Shown here piece by piece: positions 18,497 to 27,135 of a DNA stretch of 64,000 nt. Position 1 is the first letter of the stretch. The number at the start of each line of letters is the position of its first letter. The notes below the pieces were generated by a model, which was not told where the DNA came from, did no database searches, and was given only the letters and a program-made list of their open reading frames with translations. Location: assembly GCA_900315815.1 (NCBI GenBank), contig ONAS01000002.1, forward strand, positions 1-64,000, given 5' to 3'. Origin of the DNA: an uncultured Eubacteriales bacterium. Its GTDB lineage: Bacteria; Bacillota; Clostridia; Oscillospirales; Acutalibacteraceae. A program made the position numbers and the translations under genes.

Positions 18497-19378
18497 TTAC
18501 TTCTTGACTGTCTTACTGTTGACCTTTTCGAGCTTTTTCTCGATATCTCTCAGCTCGGCGAGCTTTTCGGCTTTCTTTGCCGCGTTTTTGGCTTCCTTCT
18601 TCTTGCGATCCTCTTCCTTGTCGCGCTCGTAGATCTCGAACGCCTCTTCTACGGTGCCGTCATAAAGGATCGCGCCCTTTCTCAGGTAGATGGCGCGGTT
18701 GCAGATCTCCTGAACGGTCTCGGGGTGATGGCTGACGTACAGGATGGTAGTGCCTGCCGCCATGATCTCCGCGATGCGCTGGCGGCACTTTTTGCGGAAG
18801 GTCGCGTCGCCGACGGACAGTGCCTCGTCGATGACCAGGATCTCCGGGTCGATGTTGACGTTGATGGCAAAGCCCAGACGCATCTTCATACCGCTGGAAT
18901 AGGTGCGGACCGGCTGGTCGATATAGACGTCCAGCTCGGCAAAATCGATGATGCGCTCTTCGATCTCTTTGATATAGGCGTCCTCAAGTCCGAGGATATA
19001 GCCCTTGAGGTAGATGTTCTCGCGGCCGGTCATCTCCGGCACAAAGCCCGCAGTCAGCTCCAGCAGCGCCGCGACGGTGCCGCCGACAAAGACCTCGCCC
19101 TCGTCGGGGAAGGTGACGCCCGTGATCATTTTCAGCAGGGTGGATTTGCCCGCGCCGTTGTCGCCGATGACGCCGACGCTCTCGCCGCGCTTGAGGCTGA
19201 ACGTCACGTCGTTGAGGGCGCGCTTGATCTTGGCGTTCTTCGGCTTTCTGAACAGGGCGCGGAAACGCTCCTGGTCGTTTTTATACAGGGTGTATTCCTT
19301 AGAGATATGGTTGAAGGCAACGATGACGTCCTTGTCGAGTGACTGGACGAATGCCGACTTTTCTTTTTCTTTCGCCAT
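18497..19378 (-). CDS. tagH: TagH/RfbE-type polysaccharide export ABC ATPase
   Basis: The 293-residue ATPase of an ABC exporter that moves lipid-linked wall teichoic acid or a similar polymer across the membrane. It shows Walker A GDNGAGKST (about residues 83-91), the signature YSSGMKMRLGFA, Walker B EILVIDEALSVGD and switch YVSHH. The N-terminal HISKEYTLYKNDQERFRALF region is typical of the TagH/Wzt class. The C-terminus is a short Lys/Glu-rich coiled tail and lacks the large sugar-binding domain of Wzt. It starts 11 bases after tagG. The polymer type is inferred from tarI/tarJ. Confidence 0.9.
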   Translation of the reverse strand: MAKEKEKSAFVQSLDKDVIVAFNHISKEYTLYKNDQERFRALFRKPKNAKIKRALNDVTFSLKRGESVGVIGDNGAGKSTLLKMITGVTFPDEGEVFVGGTVAALLELTAGFVPEMTGRENIYLKGYILGLEDAYIKEIEERIIDFAELDVYIDQPVRTYSSGMKMRLGFAINVNIDPEILVIDEALSVGDATFRKKCRQRIAEIMAAGTTILYVSHHPETVQEICNRAIYLRKGAILYDGTVEEAFEIYERDKEEDRKKKEAKNAAKKAEKLAELRDIEKKLEKVNSKTVKK

Positions 19379-19389
19379 GATGCTCCTCC

Positions 19390-20241
19390 TTACAGTACGT
19401 CGGGCAGCTTTTTGCGCAGACGGTTGTAGTTGAAGATACCCAGTGCGATCAGTATCACGAATTCGATCATGACGATGATGAACTCGGTCGGATACTGCCA
19501 GAACCAGCGGTTGTAGATGAAGGTGTTGCGGTAGCCGTTGGCAAAGAAGGTGATCGGGTTGACCAGCATGATGCGGCGCAGCGGATCGTCGAGGCTGTAG
19601 GTGTCATAGACGATACCGGAGAGCCAGAACACGCCGGACATGATGGAAATGATCATGTTCTCAAAGTCGCGCGAGAACGCCGCCATCGGCGCCGCCGACC
19701 AGATGAACACGAGGAAGAACGCGAACATCAGCGGGGTGTAGAAGAAATACTGCAGGTTGTAGACGCTGGGGGCGATGCCTCCCTGCACGCCGTTGACGGT
19801 GCCGCCGACGAAGATCAGGAAGATGTACATCATCAGGCTGAGGAACAGGTGGACGTACAGCCGCGCGACCTGCGTGAAGGTCATGATGGTGGAAACGGGG
19901 AAGCTGACCTTGGTGACGAACTGCTTGTTGAGGATGATCGCACGCGATCCCTGCAGGATGCTGTCCTGGATGAAGAACCACGGGATAAAGCCGACCAGCA
20001 TGAACAGGAATCGGCTGTAGGTGCCCAGATCGGTGCCGTCCTCCATGATGACATGCACCGCGCCGGCTTTTCTCAGACCGATGTCAAACGCGAACCAGTA
20101 CACGAACAGGGTGAACAGCGGCTTGACGACAGCCCAGAAGGGGCCGATGATGGCGCCCTTGTACTTTTTGATCAATTCGTTTTTCGCAAGCAGGAAGATC
20201 TGCTTGCTGAAACCCTTATGTTCTCTTGCAATCTGAAACAT
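19390..20241 (-). CDS. tagG: TagG-type polysaccharide export ABC permease
   Basis: A 283-residue ABC-2 type membrane protein with about six hydrophobic segments, the partner of TagH. The N-terminal amphipathic stretch reads FLLAKNELIKKYKGAIIGPF (about residues 17-36), typical of the TagG/Wzm class, followed by WAVVKPLFTLFVYWFAF. Near the C-terminus MLVNPITFFANGYRNTFIYN is also characteristic. It is the first gene of the minus-strand operon. A promoter reading leftwards with near-perfect boxes lies about 120 bases upstream. It would export an undecaprenyl-linked polymer; the exact polymer is not known. Confidence 0.9.
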   Translation of the reverse strand: MFQIAREHKGFSKQIFLLAKNELIKKYKGAIIGPFWAVVKPLFTLFVYWFAFDIGLRKAGAVHVIMEDGTDLGTYSRFLFMLVGFIPWFFIQDSILQGSRAIILNKQFVTKVSFPVSTIMTFTQVARLYVHLFLSLMMYIFLIFVGGTVNGVQGGIAPSVYNLQYFFYTPLMFAFFLVFIWSAAPMAAFSRDFENMIISIMSGVFWLSGIVYDTYSLDDPLRRIMLVNPITFFANGYRNTFIYNRWFWQYPTEFIIVMIEFVILIALGIFNYNRLRKKLPDVL

Positions 20242-20359
20242 AAAAAAACTCCTTAACTCACGGTCGACGGAACAGCCTGATATTCGGTGGACTCCTTTCG
20301 TTTACGGTACTCGGAGCATGATTGAACCGCACTGATCCATAATAACCATAGTTACAATA

Positions 20360-20387
20360 ATTATATAACATCTGCGGGATTTGTCAA
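20360..20387 (-). promoter_or_regulatory. Promoter of the tagG-tagH-licD-tarI-tarJ operon
   Basis: On the minus strand: TTGACA (20387-20382), 16-bp spacer and TATAAT (20365-20360). Both boxes are perfect. It sits back to back with the potA promoter in a 365-base AT-rich intergenic region that otherwise shows no gene. Confidence 0.85.
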
Positions 20388-20466
20388 TATCGTATGATTC
20401 TAACTATATTGACAAAAACTACGCATTTTTTGGCTATATTTCTACAATTATATTTCTCCGTATTTC

Positions 20467-20495
20467 TTGACAAAATATCCCTGTTTCCGTATAAT
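20467..20495 (+). promoter_or_regulatory. Promoter of the potABCD operon
   Basis: A perfect TTGACA (20467-20472), 17-bp spacer and perfect TATAAT (20490-20495). The leader to potA is about 105 bases. Confidence 0.9.
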
Positions 20496-20606
20496 TCTTT
20501 ATTGAACGCTTTAACGGGTTAATACGTCAGCCTGTTGGCATAAGCGGTGGAGCCGCGGGTTCGCATAGATTTCTCCCGACGGTTCTGAAAGAAGGAGGTC
20601 AGATAG

Positions 20607-22010
20607 TTGAAAAAATCTGTAGTATCTTTGAAAGATATCAACTTCAAGTATTCGAACGAGGTGATCCTGAACCATATCAACCTCGACATCTACGACAAGG
20701 AATTCATTACCCTGCTGGGTCCGTCCGGCTGCGGTAAAACCACCACCCTGCGCATCATCGCGGGCTTTGAGACCCCGCAGGAGGGCGAGGTGTTCTTTGA
20801 CGGCGAAAAGGTCAACGACCTGCCGCCCTACAAGCGCAACGTCAATACCGTCTTTCAGAAGTATGCCCTGTTTCCGCACCTGAATGTATTCGACAACGTC
20901 GCCTTCGGACTGAAGCTCAAGAAGCTGCCGAAGAAGGAGATCGAGGAAAAGGTCAAGCGTATGCTTGCGATCGTCGACCTCAAGGGCTACGAAAAGCGCC
21001 CCGTCAAGGCGCTGTCGGGCGGTCAGCAGCAGCGTGTGGCGATCGCCAGAGCGCTGGTGTGCGACCCGAAGCTGGTATTGCTGGATGAGCCGCTGGGCGC
21101 GCTGGATCTGAAGCTGAGAAAGGATATGCAGATCGAGCTCAAGCAGCTCCAACAAAAGACCCAAAAAACCTTTGTATATGTTACCCACGATCAGGAAGAG
21201 GCGCTGACCATGTCTGACCGCGTGGTCGTCATGAACAACGGCGTCATCGCCCAGATCGGCACCCCGGAGGACGTTTACAACGAGCCGGCAAACGCCTTTG
21301 TCGCGGACTTCATCGGCGAGGCGAACATCCTCAACGGCACCATGCTGGAGGATAAGAAGGTCCGTATCCTCGGCGTGGAGCTGGACTGTGTGGACAAGGG
21401 CTTCGAGCATAATCAGCCTGTCGACGTGGTCATCCGTCCCGAGGACGTCGAGGTCGTCCCGCCCGAACAGGCAAAGCTGGTCGGCGTCGTCGAGGACGTC
21501 GTCTTCAAGGGCGTGCATTTCGAGATGTCCGTGCGCTGCCACAACTGTCAGTGGCTGATCCACTCCACCGTCGCCCAGAAGGTCGGCGAGGAGATCGGCA
21601 TGCGCGTGGATCCGTTCAATATCCACATCATGAACAAAATGTTCCTTGAGCCGGACAACACCATCCTCACCGAGGTGTATTATTCCGATAAAGAAAATAA
21701 CACCACTACCTTCAAGCTGGAGGGCGAGGAGATCACCATCCCCGATACCTTCTTTGAGGAGGGAACTAAGCTGAAGATCGTCCTGCCTCCCGACGCGCTG
21801 TATATCGCGGGCGACGGCGTAGGCATGCTGGACGAGGTCTATATCGAGTCGGTCATCTGGAAGGGCGAGCACAACGAGATCATCCTGGAGTCCGACGAGC
21901 GCAAGTGGATCATGCAGAGCGACGTGGACGAGCAGGTCGCGACCTACGTACCCGTCTGCTTTGATTTTTCCAAGGCGGCGGTCAGCGAGGTAGAAGCAGA
22001 TGAAATCTAA
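20607..22010 (+). CDS. potA: PotA, spermidine/putrescine import ATPase
   Basis: The ATPase of a polyamine ABC importer. Walker A GPSGCGKT (about residues 39-46), signature LSGGQQQR, Walker [13 protein letters not shown] and switch VTHDQEEA are present. After about residue 235 follows a long TOBE-type regulatory region. With 467 residues it is clearly longer than the usual 350-380. The start is a TTG at 20607, chosen because GGAGGTC lies 7-8 bases before it and the residues that follow ([20 protein letters not shown]) fit the family start. It overlaps potB by 11 bases. Confidence 0.93.
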   Translation: MKKSVVSLKDINFKYSNEVILNHINLDIYDKEFITLLGPSGCGKTTTLRIIAGFETPQEGEVFFDGEKVNDLPPYKRNVNTVFQKYALFPHLNVFDNVAFGLKLKKLPKKEIEEKVKRMLAIVDLKGYEKRPVKALSGGQQQRVAIARALVCDPKLVLLDEPLGALDLKLRKDMQIELKQLQQKTQKTFVYVTHDQEEALTMSDRVVVMNNGVIAQIGTPEDVYNEPANAFVADFIGEANILNGTMLEDKKVRILGVELDCVDKGFEHNQPVDVVIRPEDVEVVPPEQAKLVGVVEDVVFKGVHFEMSVRCHNCQWLIHSTVAQKVGEEIGMRVDPFNIHIMNKMFLEPDNTILTEVYYSDKENNTTTFKLEGEEITIPDTFFEEGTKLKIVLPPDALYIAGDGVGMLDEVYIESVIWKGEHNEIILESDERKWIMQSDVDEQVATYVPVCFDFSKAAVSEVEADEI

Positions 22011-22791
22011 AAAGCCTTCTATCCCGTACCTCGGCTGGATGCTGGTATTCACCATCGTCCCGCTGCTGATGGTGCTGTACTACGCCTTTACCGACGACAC
22101 CGGCGCGTTCACGCTGAACAATTTCCAAAACGTTTCCGACTACAGCCACATCTTCCTGTACTCCCTGTATGTGGCGCTGATCTCCACCGTGATCTGCCTT
22201 GTACTGGCATATCCGCTGGCATTTTCCATCTCCCGCTGTACGCAGCGCAAGCAGAGCCTCATCATCATGTTCCTGATGGTGCCGATGTGGATGAATTTCC
22301 TGCTGCGCGTCTACGCGTGGGTGCTGATCCTGCAGAGCTACGGTCCGCTGGACACCATGCTGCAGTTCTTCGGCATCCATATCAAGCTGATTGGCAACAC
22401 CGGCGCGATCGTCGTCGGCATGGTCTACGAGTTCCTGCCGATCATGATCCTGCCCATCCACGCCGTGATGAGCAAGATCGACGACTCGCTGATCGAGGCG
22501 GCTCAGGATCTGGGCTGCAACGGCTTCTATGTGTTCCGCAAGGTCATCTTCCCGCTGTCGGTGCCCGGCATCATTTCCGGCGTGACGATGGTGTTCGTGC
22601 CGACCGCGTCGACCTTCCTTGTCGCCCAGTATTTGGGCGGCGACCAGCTGATGATCGGCGACGTCATCGAGCGCGTGTTCCAGTTCAACCACAATACCGG
22701 TTCGGCGATCGCCCTGGTGCTGATGGTCGTCATCCTCGGCTTCCTGGTCTTTATGAACCGCTTCGGAGATAAGGAGGCGGTCGGAAGATGA
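22000..22791 (+). CDS. potB: PotB, spermidine/putrescine ABC permease
   Basis: A 263-residue membrane permease, one half of the polyamine channel. The first membrane helix is [20 protein letters not shown] (about residues 8-27), and the mid-protein [20 protein letters not shown] is typical of PotB. The ATPase-docking EAA loop reads [20 protein letters not shown]. It overlaps potA upstream by 11 bases and potC downstream by 4, so the four genes are tightly coupled. Confidence 0.95.
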   Translation: MKSKKPSIPYLGWMLVFTIVPLLMVLYYAFTDDTGAFTLNNFQNVSDYSHIFLYSLYVALISTVICLVLAYPLAFSISRCTQRKQSLIIMFLMVPMWMNFLLRVYAWVLILQSYGPLDTMLQFFGIHIKLIGNTGAIVVGMVYEFLPIMILPIHAVMSKIDDSLIEAAQDLGCNGFYVFRKVIFPLSVPGIISGVTMVFVPTASTFLVAQYLGGDQLMIGDVIERVFQFNHNTGSAIALVLMVVILGFLVFMNRFGDKEAVGR

Positions 22792-23579
22792 AAAAGAAGG
22801 GACAAAAGATCTACTTTGCCGTTATCATGGCGTTTCTGTATCTGCCGCTGATCTACCTGATCGCCTACTCCTTCAACGACGGCAAGACCTCGGTCTGGAA
22901 GGGCTTTACCATGAAGTGGTACACCGCCCTGTTCAATGATTCCCAGATCATGACCAGCCTTTACAATACCCTGATCATCGCCCTGCTCGCTTCGATCCTC
23001 GCGACCGTTCTGGGCACGCTGGCGGCGATCGGCATCTATAACTTCAAGGGCGGCGTGCGCTCCGCCATCCAGAACGTTTCCAATATCCCCATCGTCAATC
23101 CCGAGATCGTCACGGGCGTCTCGCTGATGCTGCTGTTCACCTTTGCGGGCACCATGATGGGCTTCGAAATGGGCTTCTGGACGGTGTTGCTGGCGCATAT
23201 CGGCTTCTGTACGCCCTACGTCATCCTCAACGTCACCCCGCGCATCAAGCAGATGGATTCCTCGCTGTATGAGGCGGCGCTGGATCTGGGCTGTTCTCCG
23301 GTGCAGGCGTTCTTCAAGGTCGTGCTGCACGAGCTGATGCCCGGCATCTTCTCCGGCTTCCTCATCAGCTTCACCTACTCGCTGGACGACTTCGTCATCA
23401 CGTATTTCACCCGCGGCTCGCGGTTCCAGACCCTGCCCGTGCAGATCTACACCATGACCCACCAGCGCATCAATCCCAAGGCGAACGCATTGTCCGCACT
23501 GCTGTTCGTGACCGTTCTCGTGATCCTGATCATCTCCAACGCGGTCAGCTCGCGCAAGGATAAGGAGGCGGCACGATGA
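22788..23579 (+). CDS. potC: PotC, spermidine/putrescine ABC permease
   Basis: The second 263-residue permease of the polyamine importer. It starts with the helix YFAVIMAFLYLPLIYLIAYS (about residues 8-27). It carries the EAA loop EAALDLGCSPVQAFFKVVLH and the PotC-like segment SFTYSLDDFVITYFTRG. Its ATG overlaps the potB stop (ATGA) and its own stop overlaps the potD start (ATGA). Confidence 0.95.
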   Translation: MKKKGQKIYFAVIMAFLYLPLIYLIAYSFNDGKTSVWKGFTMKWYTALFNDSQIMTSLYNTLIIALLASILATVLGTLAAIGIYNFKGGVRSAIQNVSNIPIVNPEIVTGVSLMLLFTFAGTMMGFEMGFWTVLLAHIGFCTPYVILNVTPRIKQMDSSLYEAALDLGCSPVQAFFKVVLHELMPGIFSGFLISFTYSLDDFVITYFTRGSRFQTLPVQIYTMTHQRINPKANALSALLFVTVLVILIISNAVSSRKDKEAAR

Positions 23580-24844
23580 AAAGAGGGCTGTGTATCCTGA
23601 CGGCGCTGATGCTGATACTGCTGAGCGCCGCGTGTCTGACGTCCTGCGAGTCGTCGGAAGCATCCGCCGAGGACAGCGCGAAAAGCACCGCTACCGCCGA
23701 CAGCGCGTCGAACGCACGCGAGGTCAACGTCTACAACTGGGGCGAGTACATCGCTCCCGGCGACGACGGCGGCATGAACGTCATCGCGGAATTTGAGAAG
23801 CGCTACGGCATCAAGGTCAACTACACCAACTTTGAGACCAATGAGGAGCTGTACAACGTCCTCAAGAATTCCAACTCGTCCTACGACGTCATCATCCCCT
23901 CCGACTACATGGTCGCGCGTCTGAGGGAAGAGGGCATGCTCGAAAAGCTGAACTTCGACAACATCCCCAATTACAAGAACATCGACGAGCGCTTCCTCAA
24001 TCAGGACTTCGATCCCGACAGCGAGTACAGCGTGCCGTATTCATGGGGCTTTATCGCGATGGTCTACAATAAAGCGATGATCCCCGAGGGAGAGCTGACG
24101 GGCTTTCACGATATGTGGAACCCCAAGTACGAAAACGGCGTGCTGATGTTCAACAACTCCCGCGACGCGATGGCAATCGCGATGCAGCTGTGCGATCCGC
24201 CGATCGATCCGGGCGCAAAGAGCTTCTCCGAGGAGGATATCTCCCGCGCGACCGACAAGCTGATCGAGCTCAAGGAGTGCGGCGCCCTGAAAAAGTACGT
24301 CATGGATCAGGTCTTTACCGAGATGGAGGGCTCCCAGGCGGCGATCGCGGCATATTATGCCGGCGATATCTCCACCATGATGGACAACAACGAGGATCTG
24401 GACTATGTCATCCCCGAGGAAGGCTCCAACCTGTTCATCGACTCGATGTGCATCCCGACCTGCTGTAAGCACAAGGAGAACGCCGAGCTGTTCATCAACT
24501 TCATGTGCGAGCCGGAGATCGCCGCGGAAAACGCCGCGTATATCTACTACGGCACGCCCAACAAGGAGGCGCTGGAGCTGATGGACGAGGACTATCTGGA
24601 GTCCGAGCTGACCAATCCTCCCGAGGAATATCTGGATAAGTGCTACACCTTCACCAACCTTGACGACAAGACCTATTCCCGTATGCAGGAGGACTTCATC
24701 AAGGCATGCACCGGCAAGGCGAGCGACGCGTCTGTCGTGACCGTCGCGGTACTGCTGGGGCTTGTCCTGCTGGCGACCCTGACGATCACGGTACTCAACA
24801 TCCGCCGCGCGATCCGCAACCGCGGCAGGATCAATAAACTGTAA
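23576..24844 (+). CDS. potD: PotD-like polyamine-binding protein with C-terminal membrane helix
   Basis: The 422-residue substrate-binding component of the polyamine importer. A lipoprotein signal ends in LTSC (Cys24). After a Ser/Ala-rich linker the mature domain begins EVNVYNWGEYIAPG, the PotD signature, with conserved SYDVIIPSDYMVARLREEGM and VPYSWGFIAMVYN. Unusually, the C-terminus adds a hydrophobic helix (VVTVAVLLGLVLLATLTITV) and a basic tail (RRAIRNRGR). The protein would thus be held to the membrane at both ends. It is the last gene of the operon and is followed by a terminator. Confidence 0.92.
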   Translation: MKRGLCILTALMLILLSAACLTSCESSEASAEDSAKSTATADSASNAREVNVYNWGEYIAPGDDGGMNVIAEFEKRYGIKVNYTNFETNEELYNVLKNSNSSYDVIIPSDYMVARLREEGMLEKLNFDNIPNYKNIDERFLNQDFDPDSEYSVPYSWGFIAMVYNKAMIPEGELTGFHDMWNPKYENGVLMFNNSRDAMAIAMQLCDPPIDPGAKSFSEEDISRATDKLIELKECGALKKYVMDQVFTEMEGSQAAIAAYYAGDISTMMDNNEDLDYVIPEEGSNLFIDSMCIPTCCKHKENAELFINFMCEPEIAAENAAYIYYGTPNKEALELMDEDYLESELTNPPEEYLDKCYTFTNLDDKTYSRMQEDFIKACTGKASDASVVTVAVLLGLVLLATLTITVLNIRRAIRNRGRINKL

Positions 24845-24855
24845 GCGAAGCAAAG

Positions 24856-24901
24856 GGACTGACTCCCGGCTCTGTATGAGTCCGGAGCCGGTCCTTTTTT
24901 T
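24856..24901 (+). terminator. Rho-independent terminator of potABCD
   Basis: An 11-bp imperfect stem (24856-24866 with 24884-24894, with a G-U pair and one mismatch) and a T7 run, just after the potD stop. Confidence 0.85.
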
Positions 24902-24949
24902 GCATCACGGCTCGCCGGGAGCATCAGCGATAAGAAACCAATTGCTTTT

Positions 24950-25050
24950 TTTGCTTATTTTTTTAGCTAAGACAAAGACAAGAAAAAGAGAAAGAAAAAA
25001 TAAAGTCAATGAAATGAAATGAGAAAGAAAATGAAAAGAAAAAGACAACG
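24950..25050. other. Homopurine-rich spacer
   Basis: After a short T-rich stretch, about 75 bases on the plus strand are almost only A and G (runs of GAAAAAG and AATGAAATGA type). This is unlike any other part of the window. The complementary frame is open but encodes Phe/Leu/Ser-rich sequence caused by the base bias and has no convincing start. I see no gene in 24902-25104. Confidence 0.6.
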
Positions 25051-25094
25051 CCCTGCGGGTTATCAACATATCAACATGTTTTCCTTGCTTTCCA

Positions 25095-25133
25095 CATAAA
25101 GAAAGCTCCCTGCCATTTTGGTTGACAGGGAGC
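25095..25133 (-). terminator. Terminator of the HAD hydrolase gene
   Basis: A perfect 8-bp stem, GCTCCCTG with CAGGGAGC (25105-25112 with 25126-25133), followed on the minus strand by a short T-rich tract. It lies about 35 bases beyond the minus-strand stop codon. Confidence 0.65.
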
Positions 25134-25169
25134 AGCTGCATCATATGCGGTTGAAATGCCGTGGAAGGA

Positions 25170-26015
25170 TCATTGACGGATCTCCTTGAGCTGGCGGACG
25201 TTCTCCTTGGTCAGCTCGTCGGAGATGGCGATCTTTTTGATCAGGTTGTGCACGGTGCGGTTGAGCTGGCTTTTCTCGCTGTAGTCGGCGGGGAAGATGA
25301 AGTCCACCCGGTCGCGCAGCAGCAGCTCTTCGACCTTGGAGCGGTTGTTGTCCTGATAGACCGCGATCGCACAGCCGCCGTATGCCTTCATCATCTTCAT
25401 GCACGGCACGTCGGACAGTCCGTCGCCGATGTAGATCATGTTGGTGAACGGAACCCGCTTGCTGTCGTCCGGCATGGAGCGGTTGAGGTCGTTATCGTTG
25501 CTGATATCCAGAACGCCCTTGTTGATGCGGTAGACGAACTGGGTCTTGTTGGTGTAGTTGACGGCGGTTTTCGGCCAGATGGCGACGCCGTTTTCATCGT
25601 AGCAGAACTCGCAGGCAAACACCTTGGTGAATTTGTCGGCGATGCCGGAGCCCTCGATGATCTCCTTGAGTCCCGAGGAGATGACATAATGCTCTACCTG
25701 AACGCCCTGCGCCGCGCCGTAGAGGTTGACGCGGTCGAACCAGTCGCGCACGCCCTCAAACAGCTCGATGCCCCTGCCGCTTTCGACAAGGCTGTCGCGC
25801 GTGACGGGAACATTCAGCCGCTTGCCCTCTTCGATCATGGTGTAGAGGTACGCCAGCACGCTGTCCATTTCCTGCGCGGTGCCGAATCGGTTGGCGGCCG
25901 CCCAGAATTCGGAGGGCTGCATATTCAGGCTGGGGATAAAACCGTAGTCCTGCATGTCCTTGGTGCAGAGGGTCTTATCAAAGTCGTACATGATAGCGAC
26001 GATAGGTCTTTCCAT
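25170..26015 (-). CDS. HAD superfamily hydrolase (phosphoserine phosphatase-like)
   Basis: A 281-residue cytoplasmic phosphatase-like protein. The catalytic HAD motif I is DFDKT (residues 11-15: nucleophile Asp11, general acid Asp13). Motif II is in YVISSGLKEII and motif IV is IYIGDGLSDVPCMKMM. The insert between motifs I and II is helical, as in the phosphoserine phosphatase (HAD-IB) group. The substrate is not evident. A GGAGGT site precedes the ATG, and heptamer array 3 lies directly upstream, between this gene and the cyclophilin gene on the same strand. Confidence 0.9.
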   Translation of the reverse strand: MERPIVAIMYDFDKTLCTKDMQDYGFIPSLNMQPSEFWAAANRFGTAQEMDSVLAYLYTMIEEGKRLNVPVTRDSLVESGRGIELFEGVRDWFDRVNLYGAAQGVQVEHYVISSGLKEIIEGSGIADKFTKVFACEFCYDENGVAIWPKTAVNYTNKTQFVYRINKGVLDISNDNDLNRSMPDDSKRVPFTNMIYIGDGLSDVPCMKMMKAYGGCAIAVYQDNNRSKVEELLLRDRVDFIFPADYSEKSQLNRTVHNLIKKIAISDELTKENVRQLKEIRQ

Positions 26016-26031
26016 GGGAACCTCCGGGGTA

Positions 26032-26154
26032 GTTGGAAGTCAGTTGGTAGTTGGCGGTTGTTAGTTGGTAGTTGTTAGTTGTTAGTTGGTGGTTGGTAGT
26101 TGGCGGTTGTTAGTTGGTAGTTGGTGGTTGGTAGTTGGTAGTTGGCGGTTGACG
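26032..26154 (+). repeat. Heptamer tandem repeat array 3 (GTTGNNR), about 17 units
   Basis: GTTGGAA, a truncated GTCA, then 16 perfect-register units of GTTGGTA, GTTGGCG, GTTGTTA, GTTGGTG and GTTGACG. It lies between the cyclophilin and HAD genes (both minus strand), directly before the HAD ribosome binding site, the same placement as array 2. Confidence 0.95.
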
Positions 26155-26199
26155 GGCGGTCCCCCGCATCCGATCAGCCGTTTGAGGAACGCATAACGA

Positions 26200-26946
26200 T
26201 CAATAGGTCGTGATCTCTACCGAGTCGAGGGTGACCTTCTCCGCGGGAGCTTCGCCGACGACCGCTACGTTTGCGATCTCGTCAACGACCTCCATGCCCT
26301 CGTATACCTGACCGAATACGGTGTAGTCGCCGTCCAGCCAGTTGTTGTTTGCCTGATTGATGTAGAACTGGGAGCCGTTGGAGTCGGGCATCGCGCTGTG
26401 CGCCATCGCGACCGCGCCGGGGATGTTCAGCACATAGTCGCTGATCTCATAGCCGAAGGTCTCGCCGTAGATGGATTCGCCGCCGGTGCCGTTGAAATTG
26501 GTGAAATCGCCGCCCTGGATCATGAAGTCCTTGATCACGCGGTGGAAGATGGTGTTGTCATACTTGCCCGCCTTCGCCAGCGCGATGAAGTTGTTGACCG
26601 CCTTGGGAGCGACCTCCGGGAAGAAGCGCATCTTGATGTCGCCGTGGTTGGTGTGAAGGATCGCGACCACGTCGCCCGACTTGGGAGCCGCTGTCTGATA
26701 ATCGGTGTCGATCTTGCTCAGGTCCGCTGCCGGGACGTCGCTCAGATTTGTGATGCTGCCTGAAAGTACCATTCCGTATTCCCCGCTTTCTGTTGTTGAT
26801 GGTTTGCTGTCGTTTTTCGGCGCTTCGGTTTCGTTCTGTGAGGCGGATTTTTCGGTAGTGCCCTTGGATACGACCTGCTTGCCGCAGCCCGCCAGCACCG
26901 CTGCCGTCATCAGAAGACACAGCGCCAGTGAAATGATTTTTTTCAT
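26200..26946 (-). CDS. Lipoprotein peptidyl-prolyl cis-trans isomerase (cyclophilin type)
   Basis: A 248-residue exported foldase. A lipoprotein signal ends in LAGC (Cys21), followed by a Ser/Glu/Lys-rich linker to about residue 75. The cyclophilin domain (about 95-248) shows AVNNFIALAKAGKYDNTIFH, the catalytic region FHRVIKDFMIQGGDF with its conserved Arg, then GSQFYINQ and the closing TVFGQVYEGMEVVDEIA. It should help fold proteins on the outer face of the membrane. The ATG at 26946 is chosen because the hydrophobic signal starts there; a longer reading from 27012 would bury it. Confidence 0.94.
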   Translation of the reverse strand: MKKIISLALCLLMTAAVLAGCGKQVVSKGTTEKSASQNETEAPKNDSKPSTTESGEYGMVLSGSITNLSDVPAADLSKIDTDYQTAAPKSGDVVAILHTNHGDIKMRFFPEVAPKAVNNFIALAKAGKYDNTIFHRVIKDFMIQGGDFTNFNGTGGESIYGETFGYEISDYVLNIPGAVAMAHSAMPDSNGSQFYINQANNNWLDGDYTVFGQVYEGMEVVDEIANVAVVGEAPAEKVTLDSVEITTY

Positions 26947-27135
26947 GGTTAGTTCCTTTCTGTACAGCCGACATACCGCCGGCTGATGGTCAACATATCC
27001 ATTGTAATACATTTGCGCCGCATTTTCAATAGCTGACGGATCGATTCACGGATTTTTAACAAATCGCGCCCGCAGGCATATCCCGCGCCGCCGATTCATA
27101 GATTGGTACTATGAAAAAGCGCAGGAGGAATACAA

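Noticed and set aside
20511..22055. Long open frame antisense to potA
   Set aside because: potA has all ABC motifs, a promoter and a ribosome binding site; the antisense product has no motif.
24905..25144. Small Phe/Leu-rich membrane-like protein on the minus strand
   Set aside because: Its hydrophobic run comes from the homopurine tract; there is no good start signal and it spans two terminators.
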